64,000 nucleotides of DNA from Edaphovirga cremea (GCF_003332275.1 NZ_QOVA01000015.1:27960-91959); one strand, 5' to 3'. Shown: positions 49,501 to 58,530, counted from the stretch's first letter. The notes: generated by a model not told the origin, from the letters alone. Translations and numbers: made by a program.

Positions 49501-50471
49501 AGGAGTTGGAAGACCGTTTAGCGCCGGATTTAGGGTTGGATGAAAACGGCTCCCTGCGGTTGGATTTTGGCGATCGCCAGTTTACCGTCAGCTTCGATGA
49601 AACCCTCAAACCGTTCGTGCGTGATAGGGACGGCACTCGCCTGAAAGATCTGCCGAAACCGAAAAAGACCGACGATCAGGAATTGGCCAATGAGGCGGTG
49701 AACACCTTTAAACTGCTGAAAAAAGATGCGCGTACCGTGGCCGCTCAGCAAGTTGTGCGCCTGGAAATTGCCATGTGCCAGCGTCGCCGCTGGACTCCCG
49801 AGCTGTTCGATCTGTTTTTGGTTCGCCATCCGCTGGTACGCCACCTGGTGCAGCGCCTGGTCTGGGCGGTGTATCTGGTAGACGGCGAGTCAATGCGCGG
49901 CGGTAAGTTGGTGGATTGCTTCCGCGTTGCCGAAGACGGCAGCCTGACCACCGCAGAAGATGACGAATACACTTTGCCGCTGGGTGATAACGTGCGCATT
50001 GGTATTCCCCATGCGCTGGAGCTGCCTGAGCATCTGGCGGCAGGTTTCGGCCAACTGTTTGCCGATTATGAACTGTTGCAACCGTTCGTGCAGCTAGGCC
50101 GCGATACCTACAGCCTGACCGAACAAGAGCGGGAAAGCCGTGAGTTGCTGCGTTGGAAAGGGGCGGTGGTTCCCACAGGCCGTATTCTTGGTCTGGCTAA
50201 CAAAGGCTGGCGCCGTGGTGATGCCCAGGACGCCGGTGCGATCCTGGACTTCATCAAGCCCATCGATCGCCAGTTAGGTTTTAGCCTGTCGTTTGACCCC
50301 TGCATTATCGTGGGCATGGTTGATGAATATCCTGAACAGACGCTGGAGACAGTGGTGATCGACGACGGCCAGTATTACTGGCAGCGAACCGAAGAACGCA
50401 AACCGTTCACCATTGTGGATGACATCGTCATAAGCGAACTGATCCGCGATATGGAAGTTCTGCGCGCTTAA
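46596..50471 (+). CDS. yehI: WGR and DUF4132 domain protein (YehI)
   Basis: A 1291-residue protein (E. coli YehI about 1210). The WGR domain fills residues 1-70 (FWQIEQSDSDLNLRWGKIGT) and is followed by a low-complexity Pro/Glu/Ala linker at about 75-130. The long middle is helical and repeat-like, and the C terminus is DUF4132 (about 1000-1200, with FDETLKPFVRDRDGTRLKDL and RLVWAVYLVDGES). Start is GTG at 46596 with GGGAG six bases upstream. WGR domains in other proteins sense DNA ends or nucleic acid. The function of YehI is unknown; it heads a conserved MoxR/VWA operon. Confidence 0.88.
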   Translation: MRHFEFKDDKSSKFWQIEQSDSDLNLRWGKIGTQGQSQTKNFDNEAKALAAMTKLVKEKTGKGYVEIAVDENATIGATAPKPPAEPAEEPRAEPISATPIESTPQVSAATILSQSVASSDIAKPAGETPPWLANGEPIILPKDLSIQALTNRAHSGEKPELNDKQSWIKLRNVLYKNDSILADFDSTSAGLRQTYIASWKRLADQQMDGSLESDAVLFALASNVGGHRYNGEGTVDITDFLVARKGLPYAIDVLLLAQGICVEANWDRDAQKQNYSLNEDIEQPLSSSWMCPYSCAELHFRKFLSCADEAEWQICVDKLIAGLPQLHVSRQPLIALLLPERPDIANRLASELIQQGVNDVTPWLQLVVTDEAILKSLGGMSRSAYRHGVFLNCEFSIATLIAERGVNAVPILAYQPEITLAGDALACIGTPAAITALAQVSGQGKAFLSRFIDAAHRWPLASIPAIAELLASNNKDSGMLGACLSNLLLANPEQVAQLLPWMSGAAQTQAQDLITRVSGPVELADEADLPLVLVSPPWLQKKKKREAAVLALEPLNLAPVLDLTDEEKKQWLALNGWEEKRYQAAAKNMNTLAKELGFQIYQSGNRKSQNENAAVAIRNRDTQGLIDAWKAQLAQASWSNFSMRFTSLLPDEMALALWNSLSAQQCSGEGYILVKFGEAALPGLINAVRSRPTELTNIWGHVGASELAPLIARAYLKLKTLRSEAQQWLCKYPHHSAIGLIPAALGKKGEAKDCATSGLRMLATQGHEALIMQTGEAYGNPGVTDALRAMLDEDPLDRFPSKISKSPDFYQPAGWRRPLLKASKKALPDSALEHLGTMLRFPVSEGLYEGISQVKQACDPDSLADFAWDMFSAWLFAAAPSKEGWAFTSLGLFGTDDTARKLTPFIRAWPGEAQHQRAVNGLEMLNQIGSDVALMLLNGIAQKVKFKGLQDRAREKIAAIAEARELTIEELEDRLAPDLGLDENGSLRLDFGDRQFTVSFDETLKPFVRDRDGTRLKDLPKPKKTDDQELANEAVNTFKLLKKDARTVAAQQVVRLEIAMCQRRRWTPELFDLFLVRHPLVRHLVQRLVWAVYLVDGESMRGGKLVDCFRVAEDGSLTTAEDDEYTLPLGDNVRIGIPHALELPEHLAAGFGQLFADYELLQPFVQLGRDTYSLTEQERESRELLRWKGAVVPTGRILGLANKGWRRGDAQDAGAILDFIKPIDRQLGFSLSFDPCIIVGMVDEYPEQTLETVVIDDGQYYWQRTEERKPFTIVDDIVISELIRDMEVLRA

Positions 50472-50480
50472 GCTTGCCTT

Positions 50481-50502
50481 GATCCCGACGCATGTCGGGA
50501 TC
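50481..50502 (+). other. Perfect hairpin between yehI and yehL
   Basis: GATCCCGAC-GCAT-GTCGGGATC is a perfect 9-bp stem with a 4-base loop in the 59-bp gap. No T-run follows, so it is probably not a full terminator. An in-frame ATG at 50492 for the next gene falls inside it and is unlikely to be used. Confidence 0.6.
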
Positions 50503-50530
50503 GTACTGCCTACCAAGAGAATCGATCCCT

Positions 50531-51634
50531 ATGTCTGAACAACAAAAACTCCAGCGGCCACCAGCGGAAATTCAATACGCAGAACAACTTGCCCTATTGG
50601 CAGAGTTGGATAACCAACCGCGTCCGCCGGGCTGGGCACTTAGCCTGAATGCCGCCCGGCGCTTTATCCTGGGTGACGATAAATTAGGCATTGAGCGTAA
50701 AATTGTCGCCGATGTGGCCTCGATTGAGCGGATGCTGGTCACGCTGGCGACTGGCCGTGGCCTGATGTTGGTCGGCGAACCGGGTACCGCCAAATCGATG
50801 CTGTCTGAACTGCTGGCGACCGCCATCTCCGGCACTTCCAGCCTAACGATCCAGGGCGGGGCATCGATTACCGAAGATCAGATCAAATATTCATGGAACT
50901 ACGCCATGCTGATCAATGAGGGACCCTCGCTGAAAGCGTTGGTACCAGCACCGCTTTATCAGGGCATGCGCGACGGTAAAATTGTGCGTTTTGAAGAGAT
51001 CACTCGTGCGCCGCTGGAAGTACAGGACTGCCTGCTGGGTATGTTGTCCGATCGCGTGATGACCATCCCCGAGCTGAATGATGAACATAACCTGCTGTAT
51101 GCGCAGGAAGGGTTCAACATTATCGGTACCGCCAACACCCGCGATCGCGGCGTGAACGAAATGAGTGCCGCCCTGAAGCGTCGCTTTGATTTTGAGACCG
51201 TATTTCCGATTATGGATTTCCAACAGGAGCTGGAATTGGTGGCCACGGCGTCCAACCGGCTGTTGGAAAAGAGCGCCATTCCTCATGCCGTTCCCGTCGA
51301 GGTTCTGGAACTGCTGGTCACCACCTTCCGCGATCTGCGCGGCGGTGAAAAATCGACAGGTAAAGGTGGCGGTGATAGCGCCATGGACCGGTTGACCGCC
51401 GTGATGTCGACCGCCGAGGCGGTGAATGTGGCTCATGCGGTGGGCGTTCGGGCATGGTTTCTTGAACAGCGCAGCGGTGAGCCTGCGGACCTGGTGGAGT
51501 GCATCGCCGGAACGGTGGTCAAAGACAATGCGGACGATCGGGCAAAACTCAGGCGCTATTTTGAGCAAAAGGTCGCGAAAAAGTCCGGCAGCCATTGGCG
51601 GGCCTATTACCAGGCCAGACACCGTTTGCCTTAA
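50531..51634 (+). CDS. yehL: MoxR-family AAA+ ATPase (YehL)
   Basis: ATPase of 367 residues. Walker A is GEPGTAKSM (Gly82 to Ser89), Walker B is VRFEEITRAP and sensor 1 is IIGTANTRDRGV, followed by AALKRRFDFETVFP with the arginine finger. MoxR ATPases work as hexamers with VWA-domain partners, often as chaperones that mature or activate a target complex. The VWA partner is two genes downstream. ATG at 50531 is chosen because the earlier ATG lies in the intergenic hairpin. Confidence 0.9.
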   Translation: MSEQQKLQRPPAEIQYAEQLALLAELDNQPRPPGWALSLNAARRFILGDDKLGIERKIVADVASIERMLVTLATGRGLMLVGEPGTAKSMLSELLATAISGTSSLTIQGGASITEDQIKYSWNYAMLINEGPSLKALVPAPLYQGMRDGKIVRFEEITRAPLEVQDCLLGMLSDRVMTIPELNDEHNLLYAQEGFNIIGTANTRDRGVNEMSAALKRRFDFETVFPIMDFQQELELVATASNRLLEKSAIPHAVPVEVLELLVTTFRDLRGGEKSTGKGGGDSAMDRLTAVMSTAEAVNVAHAVGVRAWFLEQRSGEPADLVECIAGTVVKDNADDRAKLRRYFEQKVAKKSGSHWRAYYQARHRLP

Positions 51635-51646
51635 AGGCGCTGCGTT

Positions 51647-54043
51647 ATGAATAACTCATTCAGCCCAATGCCGGAAATTATCGGTATCCGCCATCATAGC
51701 CCGGCCTGTGCCCGGCTGGTGGCGGCAAGAATTAACACCCTGAAACCACGCTATGTGCTGATTGAAGGGCCGATGGACTTCAACTCCCGGCTCGATGAGC
51801 TGTTTTTGCCACATCAACTGCCGCTGGCTATCTACAGCTATGGTGTACCGCAACAGCGTGGGCAGGGCGTGCGCAGAGGTTCCTGGTCACCGTTTGCCGA
51901 GCATTCACCGGAGTGGCAGGCGCTGCAACAGGCCCGAGCGATCAAGGCGCAAATACGCTTTATGGATCTACCTGCCTGGCATTCCGCGTTTGCCGATATT
52001 GCCAACCGTTACGCCGATCTGGCCGATGCTGAACAGCAGCAACGGGCGGAGGATTTTGAACAGGCGCTAAGCCTGGAGTTAGGCATTCAGGGGCGCGATG
52101 CGCTTTGGGAGCGGCTCTTTGAAGACCAGTGTGATGTTCAGGAGCTGGAACAACGCCTAAGCCACTATTTCCAACGGCTGCGCGGAGAGGTTCCCGGTTC
52201 GCAGGGCAACCAGGAGCGTGAAGCCATGATGGCCCGCTGGATCCGCTGGGCCATGGATCAGCAGGACGGTACCGTTTTAGTGGTGTGCGGGGGTTATCAC
52301 GCACCTGCCTTAATGAAGCTGTGGCAAAGTCTCCCCGGCGAGGAGCATGAACCGGAACTGCCATCTTTAAGCCACTGCTTTGCCGATCAACCCGGTGACG
52401 CGCAGTACACCACCGGCTCTTACTTAGTACCTTACAGCTATAAGCGGCTGGATGCTTTTACCGGCTACGCTTCGGGCATGCCGTCACCGGCGTTCCAACA
52501 GTGGGTGTGGGAATTTGGCTTAGAGCAGGCCGGGCTGTACGCTTTCCAGCGCATTCTGGAACGGTTGCGTCGGCTCCATCTACCGGCGTCTACCGCCGAT
52601 ATGGGCGCGGTTTATCTACGGGTTCAGGCTCTGTCGCGGCTGCGAGGCCATCAACTGCCATTACGCAATGACTGGCTGGATGCGATGGCCGGTTCGCTGG
52701 TTAAAGAAGCGATGGATGTGCCTCTGCCGTGGACCTATCGCGGCCCGTTGCGGCCGGGAACCGATCCGATCCTGGTGCAGATGATGGCGGTATTGGCTGG
52801 TGAGTCTCACGGTAAGCTGGCAGAAAATACGCCACGTCCGCCGCTGTTGATTTCACTGGAGTGCGAATTAGAGCAACTGGCGATAACCATACCATCAGAA
52901 ATAAAGCTCGACCTGCTTAAACTTGAAGATCGCCAGCGCAGCAGAGCCTTGCATCAGCTAGCGCTGTTGGCTATTCCAGGCATCCATTGCCTAAAAGGCA
53001 TTGGGCAGGCCATGTCGGGCGAAATGACAGAGCACTGGCAGCTTCGATCTCCGCTTGAACAGCTTGCCGCATTGATTGAAGCGGCTTCCTACGGCGCTAC
53101 GCTGGCCGATGCGGCACTGGCTAAACTGGAAGAGGCATTGCTGGAGCTGCACGGTAGCCAGGGGATGGTGGTGGCGCTGGTTAAATTACTTAATCAGGCG
53201 GCGTTGGCCGGGCTGGCAGATTTCAGCACCCGCGTATTGGAACAGCTTACTGCGGCGGTGAGTCAGGAAGGGAGTTTTGAGGACTTGGGCTTCGCGCTGG
53301 AAACGGCCCATACGCTCTATCGCCACGGTGAAAGTGTAGGTATGCAGGGTTCTCCCATCCTGTTGACGGTGATCCAGATAACCTTCGACCGCGCGCTATG
53401 GTTATGTGAAAGCCATGGCAGCGTGAATCCCGCCGACAGTCATCGGCACATTGCGGCATTTCAGGCGATCCGCTTGGTAACGCGGGATCTGCTCGCGCTG
53501 CCTGATGTTGACCGCAATATGCTCTTCCCCGCATTGGAAGCCGATCGAGCGCTCACCGTCTGGCAAAGAAAATCCTCTGCCCCCGATGCCGATCCGCTAA
53601 GTCGTGGTGCGGCGTTGGGCGCACTAGTCAGCCTGAACGACGCCCATCCTGATACCGCATCTTTGATCGCACAACCGCTAGCGCTGCTGACCACCCTTGC
53701 AGCCAATAAAATGGGCGATGCGCTCAGCGGATTGATTGCGTTGGCGCGCCACCAGTTGATCCAGGATTTAACCTTTGTCGACGGCCTGAACCGGATGGTC
53801 ACGGCACTGGACGACGAAGACTTCCTCCTGGCCTTACCCGCGATGCGCGGCGCGTTTTCATGGCTGCCACCGAGGGAGCGCGGTGAGTTTGCCCGCCAGA
53901 TACTGGAACTTCATCAGGCGGGTCATTTACCGGCTTCGTCGTTAAATCGTGAAATTACCTCCGCAGCGCCGCAAGAGATTGCCGCTATGCAACAGGCAGA
54001 AAAGCGGGCGTTGGACATCCTTGGCCAATGGGGGCTGACATAA
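51647..54043 (+). CDS. yehM: DUF5682-like protein (YehM)
   Basis: A 798-residue protein of the YehM group. The N-terminal part (IIGIRHHSPACARLVAARIN, RYVLIEGPMDFNSRLDEL) looks like an alpha/beta domain, with a conserved VCGGYHAPALM stretch near residue 213. The remainder is largely helical. Proteins with this start are consistently found with MoxR ATPase and VWA genes. No catalytic activity is established. It starts 12 bp after yehL and its stop overlaps the next start (TAATG). Confidence 0.8.
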   Translation: MNNSFSPMPEIIGIRHHSPACARLVAARINTLKPRYVLIEGPMDFNSRLDELFLPHQLPLAIYSYGVPQQRGQGVRRGSWSPFAEHSPEWQALQQARAIKAQIRFMDLPAWHSAFADIANRYADLADAEQQQRAEDFEQALSLELGIQGRDALWERLFEDQCDVQELEQRLSHYFQRLRGEVPGSQGNQEREAMMARWIRWAMDQQDGTVLVVCGGYHAPALMKLWQSLPGEEHEPELPSLSHCFADQPGDAQYTTGSYLVPYSYKRLDAFTGYASGMPSPAFQQWVWEFGLEQAGLYAFQRILERLRRLHLPASTADMGAVYLRVQALSRLRGHQLPLRNDWLDAMAGSLVKEAMDVPLPWTYRGPLRPGTDPILVQMMAVLAGESHGKLAENTPRPPLLISLECELEQLAITIPSEIKLDLLKLEDRQRSRALHQLALLAIPGIHCLKGIGQAMSGEMTEHWQLRSPLEQLAALIEAASYGATLADAALAKLEEALLELHGSQGMVVALVKLLNQAALAGLADFSTRVLEQLTAAVSQEGSFEDLGFALETAHTLYRHGESVGMQGSPILLTVIQITFDRALWLCESHGSVNPADSHRHIAAFQAIRLVTRDLLALPDVDRNMLFPALEADRALTVWQRKSSAPDADPLSRGAALGALVSLNDAHPDTASLIAQPLALLTTLAANKMGDALSGLIALARHQLIQDLTFVDGLNRMVTALDDEDFLLALPAMRGAFSWLPPRERGEFARQILELHQAGHLPASSLNREITSAAPQEIAAMQQAEKRALDILGQWGLT

Positions 54044-55167
54044 TGGCGAAGCAACTATCACCCGAGTTACAGCGCTGGCGCTTGCTGTTAGGTGAAGCCG
54101 CTGAAGCCTCGTTGGGCGAATTAGACGCCCACTATCGCTCAGTCGATAGCGCTTTAGAATGGCTGTATGGCCGGGATCCGGAGCGTTTGGCCCGCGGTGA
54201 ACGCGGAGCCAGCCTGGGCAGATCCAACCTGACCACGCCAGAGTGGATTAATGAAATTCATCAACTGTTCCCGAAAGAGGTGATCGAACGGTTGGAGGTC
54301 GATGCGGTTGAGCGTTACGGTATTGACGATGTGGTCACCAACCTTGAGGTGCTGGAACGTATTGAACCCTCCGAAGCGTTACTGAAGGCGGTGTTACATA
54401 CCAAACACTTGATGAACCCGCAGGTGTTGGCCGCCGCACGCCGGCTAGTGGCGGAAGTGGTCCGCCGGATCATGGAACGCCTGGCCCGTGACGTGCGCCA
54501 GTCATTTTCCGGCAGCCGGGACCGACGCCGCCCCTCGCAGGTAAAGGTGGCGCGTAACTTTGATTTTAAACGCACCGTTGCTGATAACCTGCACCGCTGG
54601 AGCCCGCAGCACGGCAAGCTGTTTATTGAAACCCCGGCGTTTATGAGCCGGGTTAAACGCCATAGTGAACGTTGGGACATCATCCTGCTGGTAGACCAGA
54701 GTGGTTCTATGGTGGATTCGGTGATCCATGCAGCGGTAATGGCTGCCTGCCTGTGGAATTTACCGGGTATGCAAACCCGGCTGGTCGCTTTTGATACCGC
54801 CGTGGTGGATTTAACCGCAGACGTCAGCGATCCGGTTGAACTGCTGATGAAGGTTCAGTTAGGCGGCGGAACCGACATCGCCAAGGCGGTGGGTTATGCC
54901 CAGTCCTGTATCACCAATCCCCAGCGGACGATCGTGGTGGTGCTTAGCGATTTCTTTGAGGGCGGCAGTGAAAGCGAGCTGGTACGCCGGGTGCGGACCT
55001 GCATTCAGGCCGGGGCCAAAGTGCTGGGGTTGGCGGCGCTGGATCATCAGACCAACCCACAATATGATCGGGAAATGGCTAACCGACTGGTCGCGGTAGG
55101 TGCACAGATTGCAGCCATGACGCCTGGTGAACTGGCGGCCTGGCTGGCGGAAAAGGTACAAGGATGA
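54043..55167 (+). CDS. yehP: VWA-domain protein (YehP)
   Basis: A 374-residue protein with a C-terminal von Willebrand A domain. The metal site (MIDAS) is complete: D-x-S-x-S at Asp218 (LLVDQSGSMVDS), the later Thr in GGTDIAKAVG, and the Asp in VVLSDFFEGG. The N-terminal 200 residues are helical and basic near 150-170 (SFSGSRDRRRPSQVKVARNF). It is the expected partner of the MoxR ATPase. ATG at 54043 overlaps the yehM stop by one base, and its stop overlaps the next start by four. Confidence 0.9.
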   Translation: MAKQLSPELQRWRLLLGEAAEASLGELDAHYRSVDSALEWLYGRDPERLARGERGASLGRSNLTTPEWINEIHQLFPKEVIERLEVDAVERYGIDDVVTNLEVLERIEPSEALLKAVLHTKHLMNPQVLAAARRLVAEVVRRIMERLARDVRQSFSGSRDRRRPSQVKVARNFDFKRTVADNLHRWSPQHGKLFIETPAFMSRVKRHSERWDIILLVDQSGSMVDSVIHAAVMAACLWNLPGMQTRLVAFDTAVVDLTADVSDPVELLMKVQLGGGTDIAKAVGYAQSCITNPQRTIVVVLSDFFEGGSESELVRRVRTCIQAGAKVLGLAALDHQTNPQYDREMANRLVAVGAQIAAMTPGELAAWLAEKVQG

Positions 55168-57236
55168 CGGCCATGCAAGCTAAACGTAGCGATCTACTCG
55201 AACTCACGCCGCAAGCGCTGATGGCGTTAAGCAATGCGGGCTTCGTCAAGCGCGCACAGAAAGAGGTCGCCGAAGGCAAGTTGCCAGAGCTGACTGAGCA
55301 CGATGACGGCCGTATTGATGCCAAGTTCAGCGACGGTAACAAAGTCACTTTCCCTGCGGGGAAAACCCTGCGTGATGCGACCTGTAGCTGCCCGGCCAGC
55401 AGCATGTGCCGCCATCGGGTAATGCTGGTGTTGACCTATCAGGCGTTACATGTCACGGCGGCGAGCCAAGAAGCTGGTAATGCCCAGCCGCAAGAACCTG
55501 CATCGGGCTGGTCACCGGCCAGATTTAGCCAGCAGCTTGCCGATATTCCGCTATCAGTGATTAACCGGGCTAAAAAGCAGGTTCAGGACGGCGTGGTGGT
55601 GCAATTGAGTAAAGGCAGCGGGGCGGAAGCAACGCCGTCTGCGCGTTTACCGATGTGTGACGTAAGGTTTTTCTCCCGCAGCAGCCTGGCCCATGCTCGC
55701 TGTGACTGTATTCAGGAGACGATTTGCGAACATATTGTGATGGCGGTGTGGGGCTTTGAACAGGCAGAGTTCAGCCAGCCAGATTTCCAGCAGCTAACTT
55801 TGCAAATCAGCTTACCCGACGGCGAACCGGCGCGGTCAAGCACCTTATTCGACCAGCCAGAGGTCGTGTTATTACAAGCGTCATTGGATAAATTGCTGCT
55901 AAAACTGTGGTCGGACGGCAGCAGCCAACCAGATACGGCCATCAAACCGCTGATGGCCGAGGTTAGCCGCTATGCGCAGCGGCTACAGTGGCGCTGGGTT
56001 AGCGAAAGCCTGGCCGATATTCAGCAGGCAATGGCCGATCAACACCATCGTTCAAGCCGCTATCATCCGGTCGATTTCCTAAAGCGGATCAGCGGGCTCT
56101 CCGCCCGATTGGTTGCGGCCAGATGCATGGACCAACAGGCACAGCAGCAGACCCTGCCACGGCTTCCGGCGGCAGAAATTCTCGGCCTGGGCGTCAAAGG
56201 TGAGACCCAACTGGAACATTTGAAATTGGTTTCACTCGGCGCGCGTTACTGGGCTGATGAACAGCAGGAAGGGGTGAGTTTGATCTACACCGACCCCGAC
56301 TCCCAGTCGCTTATGGTAATTGAACGCCAGTGGCCTAAAAATAGCGATCCGCAAGGGGGGGCGACTCCGATAGGTAACCGGCGGGTGGCAGGTCATCCGG
56401 TAAAAAAATTAGCCGCCTGCCAGGTGATCACTCATGCTGCCAAGCGCCGGGCTAACGGGGCTTTAGACATTGCCAGTGGTAAGCAATATACCAGCGTGCT
56501 GCCGCTGTCTTCCCGTTCGTGGGAGCTGTTGGGGGAGCCGCTCAGACAGCCCAATGCCGCAGCGCTAAAACGTTATTTGCAGCAGGCAGTGCCTGATTTT
56601 GTGCGCCCTAAGCAACTGATTGAACATCTGCATATATTACCGATAACCGAGGTGACCGATTGGCGTTGGGACCCGGCTTTGCAGTGTTTACAGATTGATA
56701 TGCAAAGCGGTGAAGCGACCGATGATGAGAGTGAACATTTGGTGACTGTGTCACTAAGCTATGATGCTGCGGCACCTCGAACCATCGAGGTGTTGGCCAG
56801 GGCAATGCTAACGCCAGAAACCCCGGCCCGGCTGATTTCAGGCAGCGTGAGGATCGAGTCTGGCAAATTGGTTATCGAGCCGTTGGCTGTAGCCAGTGAC
56901 GTCCAGATTTGGTCACTGTGTGCCGATGAGGTGGAGCCATTCCCGATGGAGCGTCAGGTCGATCTGCAACAGTGCTCGGGCGTACAACAATCGTTGGCTG
57001 AAACCGAAACGCTACTGGCACAGTGGTTACAGCAAGGGGTTAGGCATCAGGGTGCGCGGATGGTTGAGCGGGTTGAAACCTTGGCCGAAGCACTGAATAG
57101 CTTTGGCCTGGCGCAGTTGTCCGGGTGGTTAAGCGAGCTACCCGCTCATATTCGCTCAAGTAACCACTCGGAATTAGTACAGCGGTTGATGATGATTTAT
57201 CAAACGCTGCTCCTGGTGAAGGACCGGCGTAGCTGA
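55164..57236 (+). CDS. yehQ: Double SWIM zinc-finger protein (YehQ)
   Basis: A 690-residue protein with two SWIM-type zinc motifs, CxCx5CxH: Cys74/Cys76/Cys82/His84 (CSCPASSMCRH) and Cys180/Cys182/Cys188/His190 (CDCIQETICEH). SWIM domains bind DNA or protein. The rest has no recognised domain; the C terminus is helical. It overlaps yehP by four bases (ATGA) and ends the five-gene set. Its role is unknown; together with the WGR protein it suggests that the complex handles nucleic acid, which is inference. Confidence 0.87.
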   Translation: MTAMQAKRSDLLELTPQALMALSNAGFVKRAQKEVAEGKLPELTEHDDGRIDAKFSDGNKVTFPAGKTLRDATCSCPASSMCRHRVMLVLTYQALHVTAASQEAGNAQPQEPASGWSPARFSQQLADIPLSVINRAKKQVQDGVVVQLSKGSGAEATPSARLPMCDVRFFSRSSLAHARCDCIQETICEHIVMAVWGFEQAEFSQPDFQQLTLQISLPDGEPARSSTLFDQPEVVLLQASLDKLLLKLWSDGSSQPDTAIKPLMAEVSRYAQRLQWRWVSESLADIQQAMADQHHRSSRYHPVDFLKRISGLSARLVAARCMDQQAQQQTLPRLPAAEILGLGVKGETQLEHLKLVSLGARYWADEQQEGVSLIYTDPDSQSLMVIERQWPKNSDPQGGATPIGNRRVAGHPVKKLAACQVITHAAKRRANGALDIASGKQYTSVLPLSSRSWELLGEPLRQPNAAALKRYLQQAVPDFVRPKQLIEHLHILPITEVTDWRWDPALQCLQIDMQSGEATDDESEHLVTVSLSYDAAAPRTIEVLARAMLTPETPARLISGSVRIESGKLVIEPLAVASDVQIWSLCADEVEPFPMERQVDLQQCSGVQQSLAETETLLAQWLQQGVRHQGARMVERVETLAEALNSFGLAQLSGWLSELPAHIRSSNHSELVQRLMMIYQTLLLVKDRRS

Positions 57237-57274
57237 GGCCCTCCATCAGCGCCCGGAACATTTCGCTGCTTCAA

Positions 57275-57352
57275 TTGCTGAGTGGCGTTCGCCACTTTCT
57301 CATCCTTATCGTGTTGGTCGTTATCATTGTTGGTGTCGCGGTTGCACAGTAA
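57275..57352 (+). CDS. Possible 25-residue hydrophobic peptide after yehQ
   Basis: The frame from TTG 57275 to TAA 57352 encodes a short Arg-His start followed by almost only hydrophobic residues (LILIVLVVIIVGVAVAQ), a perfect single membrane helix. There is no good ribosome site and the start codon is weak. It may be a small membrane peptide or the fragment of a lost membrane protein. Confidence 0.25.
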   Translation: MLSGVRHFLILIVLVVIIVGVAVAQ

Positions 57353-57384
57353 TCAACAGAAAAGAATCAGGAAGGGAGTTTAGA

Positions 57385-57777
57385 ATGACAGGCGATGATC
57401 CGCTGATTTTCTGGACAGCAAAGTACCCGAGTTTTCTTTTACCGATAATGACGGTGTCGCGATTAGCCGCTTGCGGTAATACGCTGGAAAAAAGGGAGAA
57501 AATCCTGAACTGCTTTCATCGTTTTCGGCAAGAGTTTGGCAGTCATTTGCGCTTTCATCGTCATGAATTTAAGGGCATGTTGAAATACAGTGATGAAAAT
57601 ATTGCCAAGGTAGAGAAAAGTATTCTGACTAAAGGGATCTATGATTACGGCGGTTGGTATATCAGTGATGCCCATAGTGCTGATGAAGCACCTAACTATC
57701 TGATGCACTATCTGGATTCAGGGGATGATAATGAAAATGCAAACTCCTATTTAAGCTTGCTGGGTTTGGTTCCATAG
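57385..57777 (+). CDS. Small protein resembling type VI immunity (DUF3396-like), possibly truncated
   Basis: A 130-residue protein with a strong ribosome site (GGAAGGGAG). The segment EKREKILNCFHRFRQEFGSH is reminiscent of DUF3396-type immunity proteins, which are usually much longer, so this could be an N-terminal remnant or a short relative. No signal peptide or membrane helix is clear. It starts 149 bp after yehQ and precedes another orphan. The family link is from memory of the motif shape and is weak. Confidence 0.5.
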   Translation: MTGDDPLIFWTAKYPSFLLPIMTVSRLAACGNTLEKREKILNCFHRFRQEFGSHLRFHRHEFKGMLKYSDENIAKVEKSILTKGIYDYGGWYISDAHSADEAPNYLMHYLDSGDDNENANSYLSLLGLVP

Positions 57778-57819
57778 TCTCAACCTGAACTATCCATAGA
57801 AATATGTAATTGAGGAATC

Positions 57820-58449
57820 ATGACAGAAGACACCAAACGCGGCAGCGCATTAGTCAGCGCCTTAAAATCTGATGTGGTAGTCGAGCTGGGCAAGGAATAC
57901 GCAGAGCTTGGCATTGACTCTTTGATTGAATCAAAGACGTTTGAATCTATCCCTTTTGTTAGCACTGTGGTCGGGCTATACAAAGCCGCCAGTTCTGTCA
58001 GGGATCAGCTATTTACTGAAAAGGTTATTCGTTTCCTCACTCACTTCTCAGACCTGTCCGACGCTGAACGGATTAATATGACCGAACTGTTGAATGAAGA
58101 CGATAAGTTCGCTGGCAAGGCTGGCGCAAGACTGATTGAAATCATCGACCGGATGGAAAGTGAAAACAAGCCTGAAGTTGCGGCAGAGTTCCTCAAGGCA
58201 TTCGCGCGGGAAGAGATAGATTTTAATGTTCTTCGGCGTTTGCTGGTTTCTCTTGAACGTATTCCCTCATTTGATATCAGAGAACTGGCGGCATTTGCTG
58301 CCATCGGCCCTGACCAACCAGTGGAAATGGATGAGGCTTTTTTGGACGGTCTCGTTAACGCCGGATTGGGAAAGAGCAACGGGGCATGGAAAAGCGTAAT
58401 TGTCCCTACGGAGTTATGTATGGCCTTTGTGCACGCTGGGAAGTTATAA
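57820..58449 (+). CDS. Uncharacterised helical protein (209 residues)
   Basis: I do not recognise the family. The start has GAGG six bases upstream (TGAGGAATCATG). The protein is almost wholly helical by eye. A region near 45-60 (ESIPFVSTVVGLYKAASSVR) is moderately hydrophobic and could touch the membrane. The middle (LTHFSDLSDAERINMTELLN) and the stretch SLERIPSFDIRELAAFAAIG resemble scaffolds of small accessory proteins found near defence genes. Position between the yeh operon and the ABC system fits cargo of an island. No function is proposed. Confidence 0.65.
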   Translation: MTEDTKRGSALVSALKSDVVVELGKEYAELGIDSLIESKTFESIPFVSTVVGLYKAASSVRDQLFTEKVIRFLTHFSDLSDAERINMTELLNEDDKFAGKAGARLIEIIDRMESENKPEVAAEFLKAFAREEIDFNVLRRLLVSLERIPSFDIRELAAFAAIGPDQPVEMDEAFLDGLVNAGLGKSNGAWKSVIVPTELCMAFVHAGKL

Positions 58450-58530
58450 GCAACCTAGCTTTTTCTCATGCCAGCAGAGGATTCGCGTACTGGCCTGCCT
58501 GCTAATCGTCGCAACGCAATATCAGGAAAG

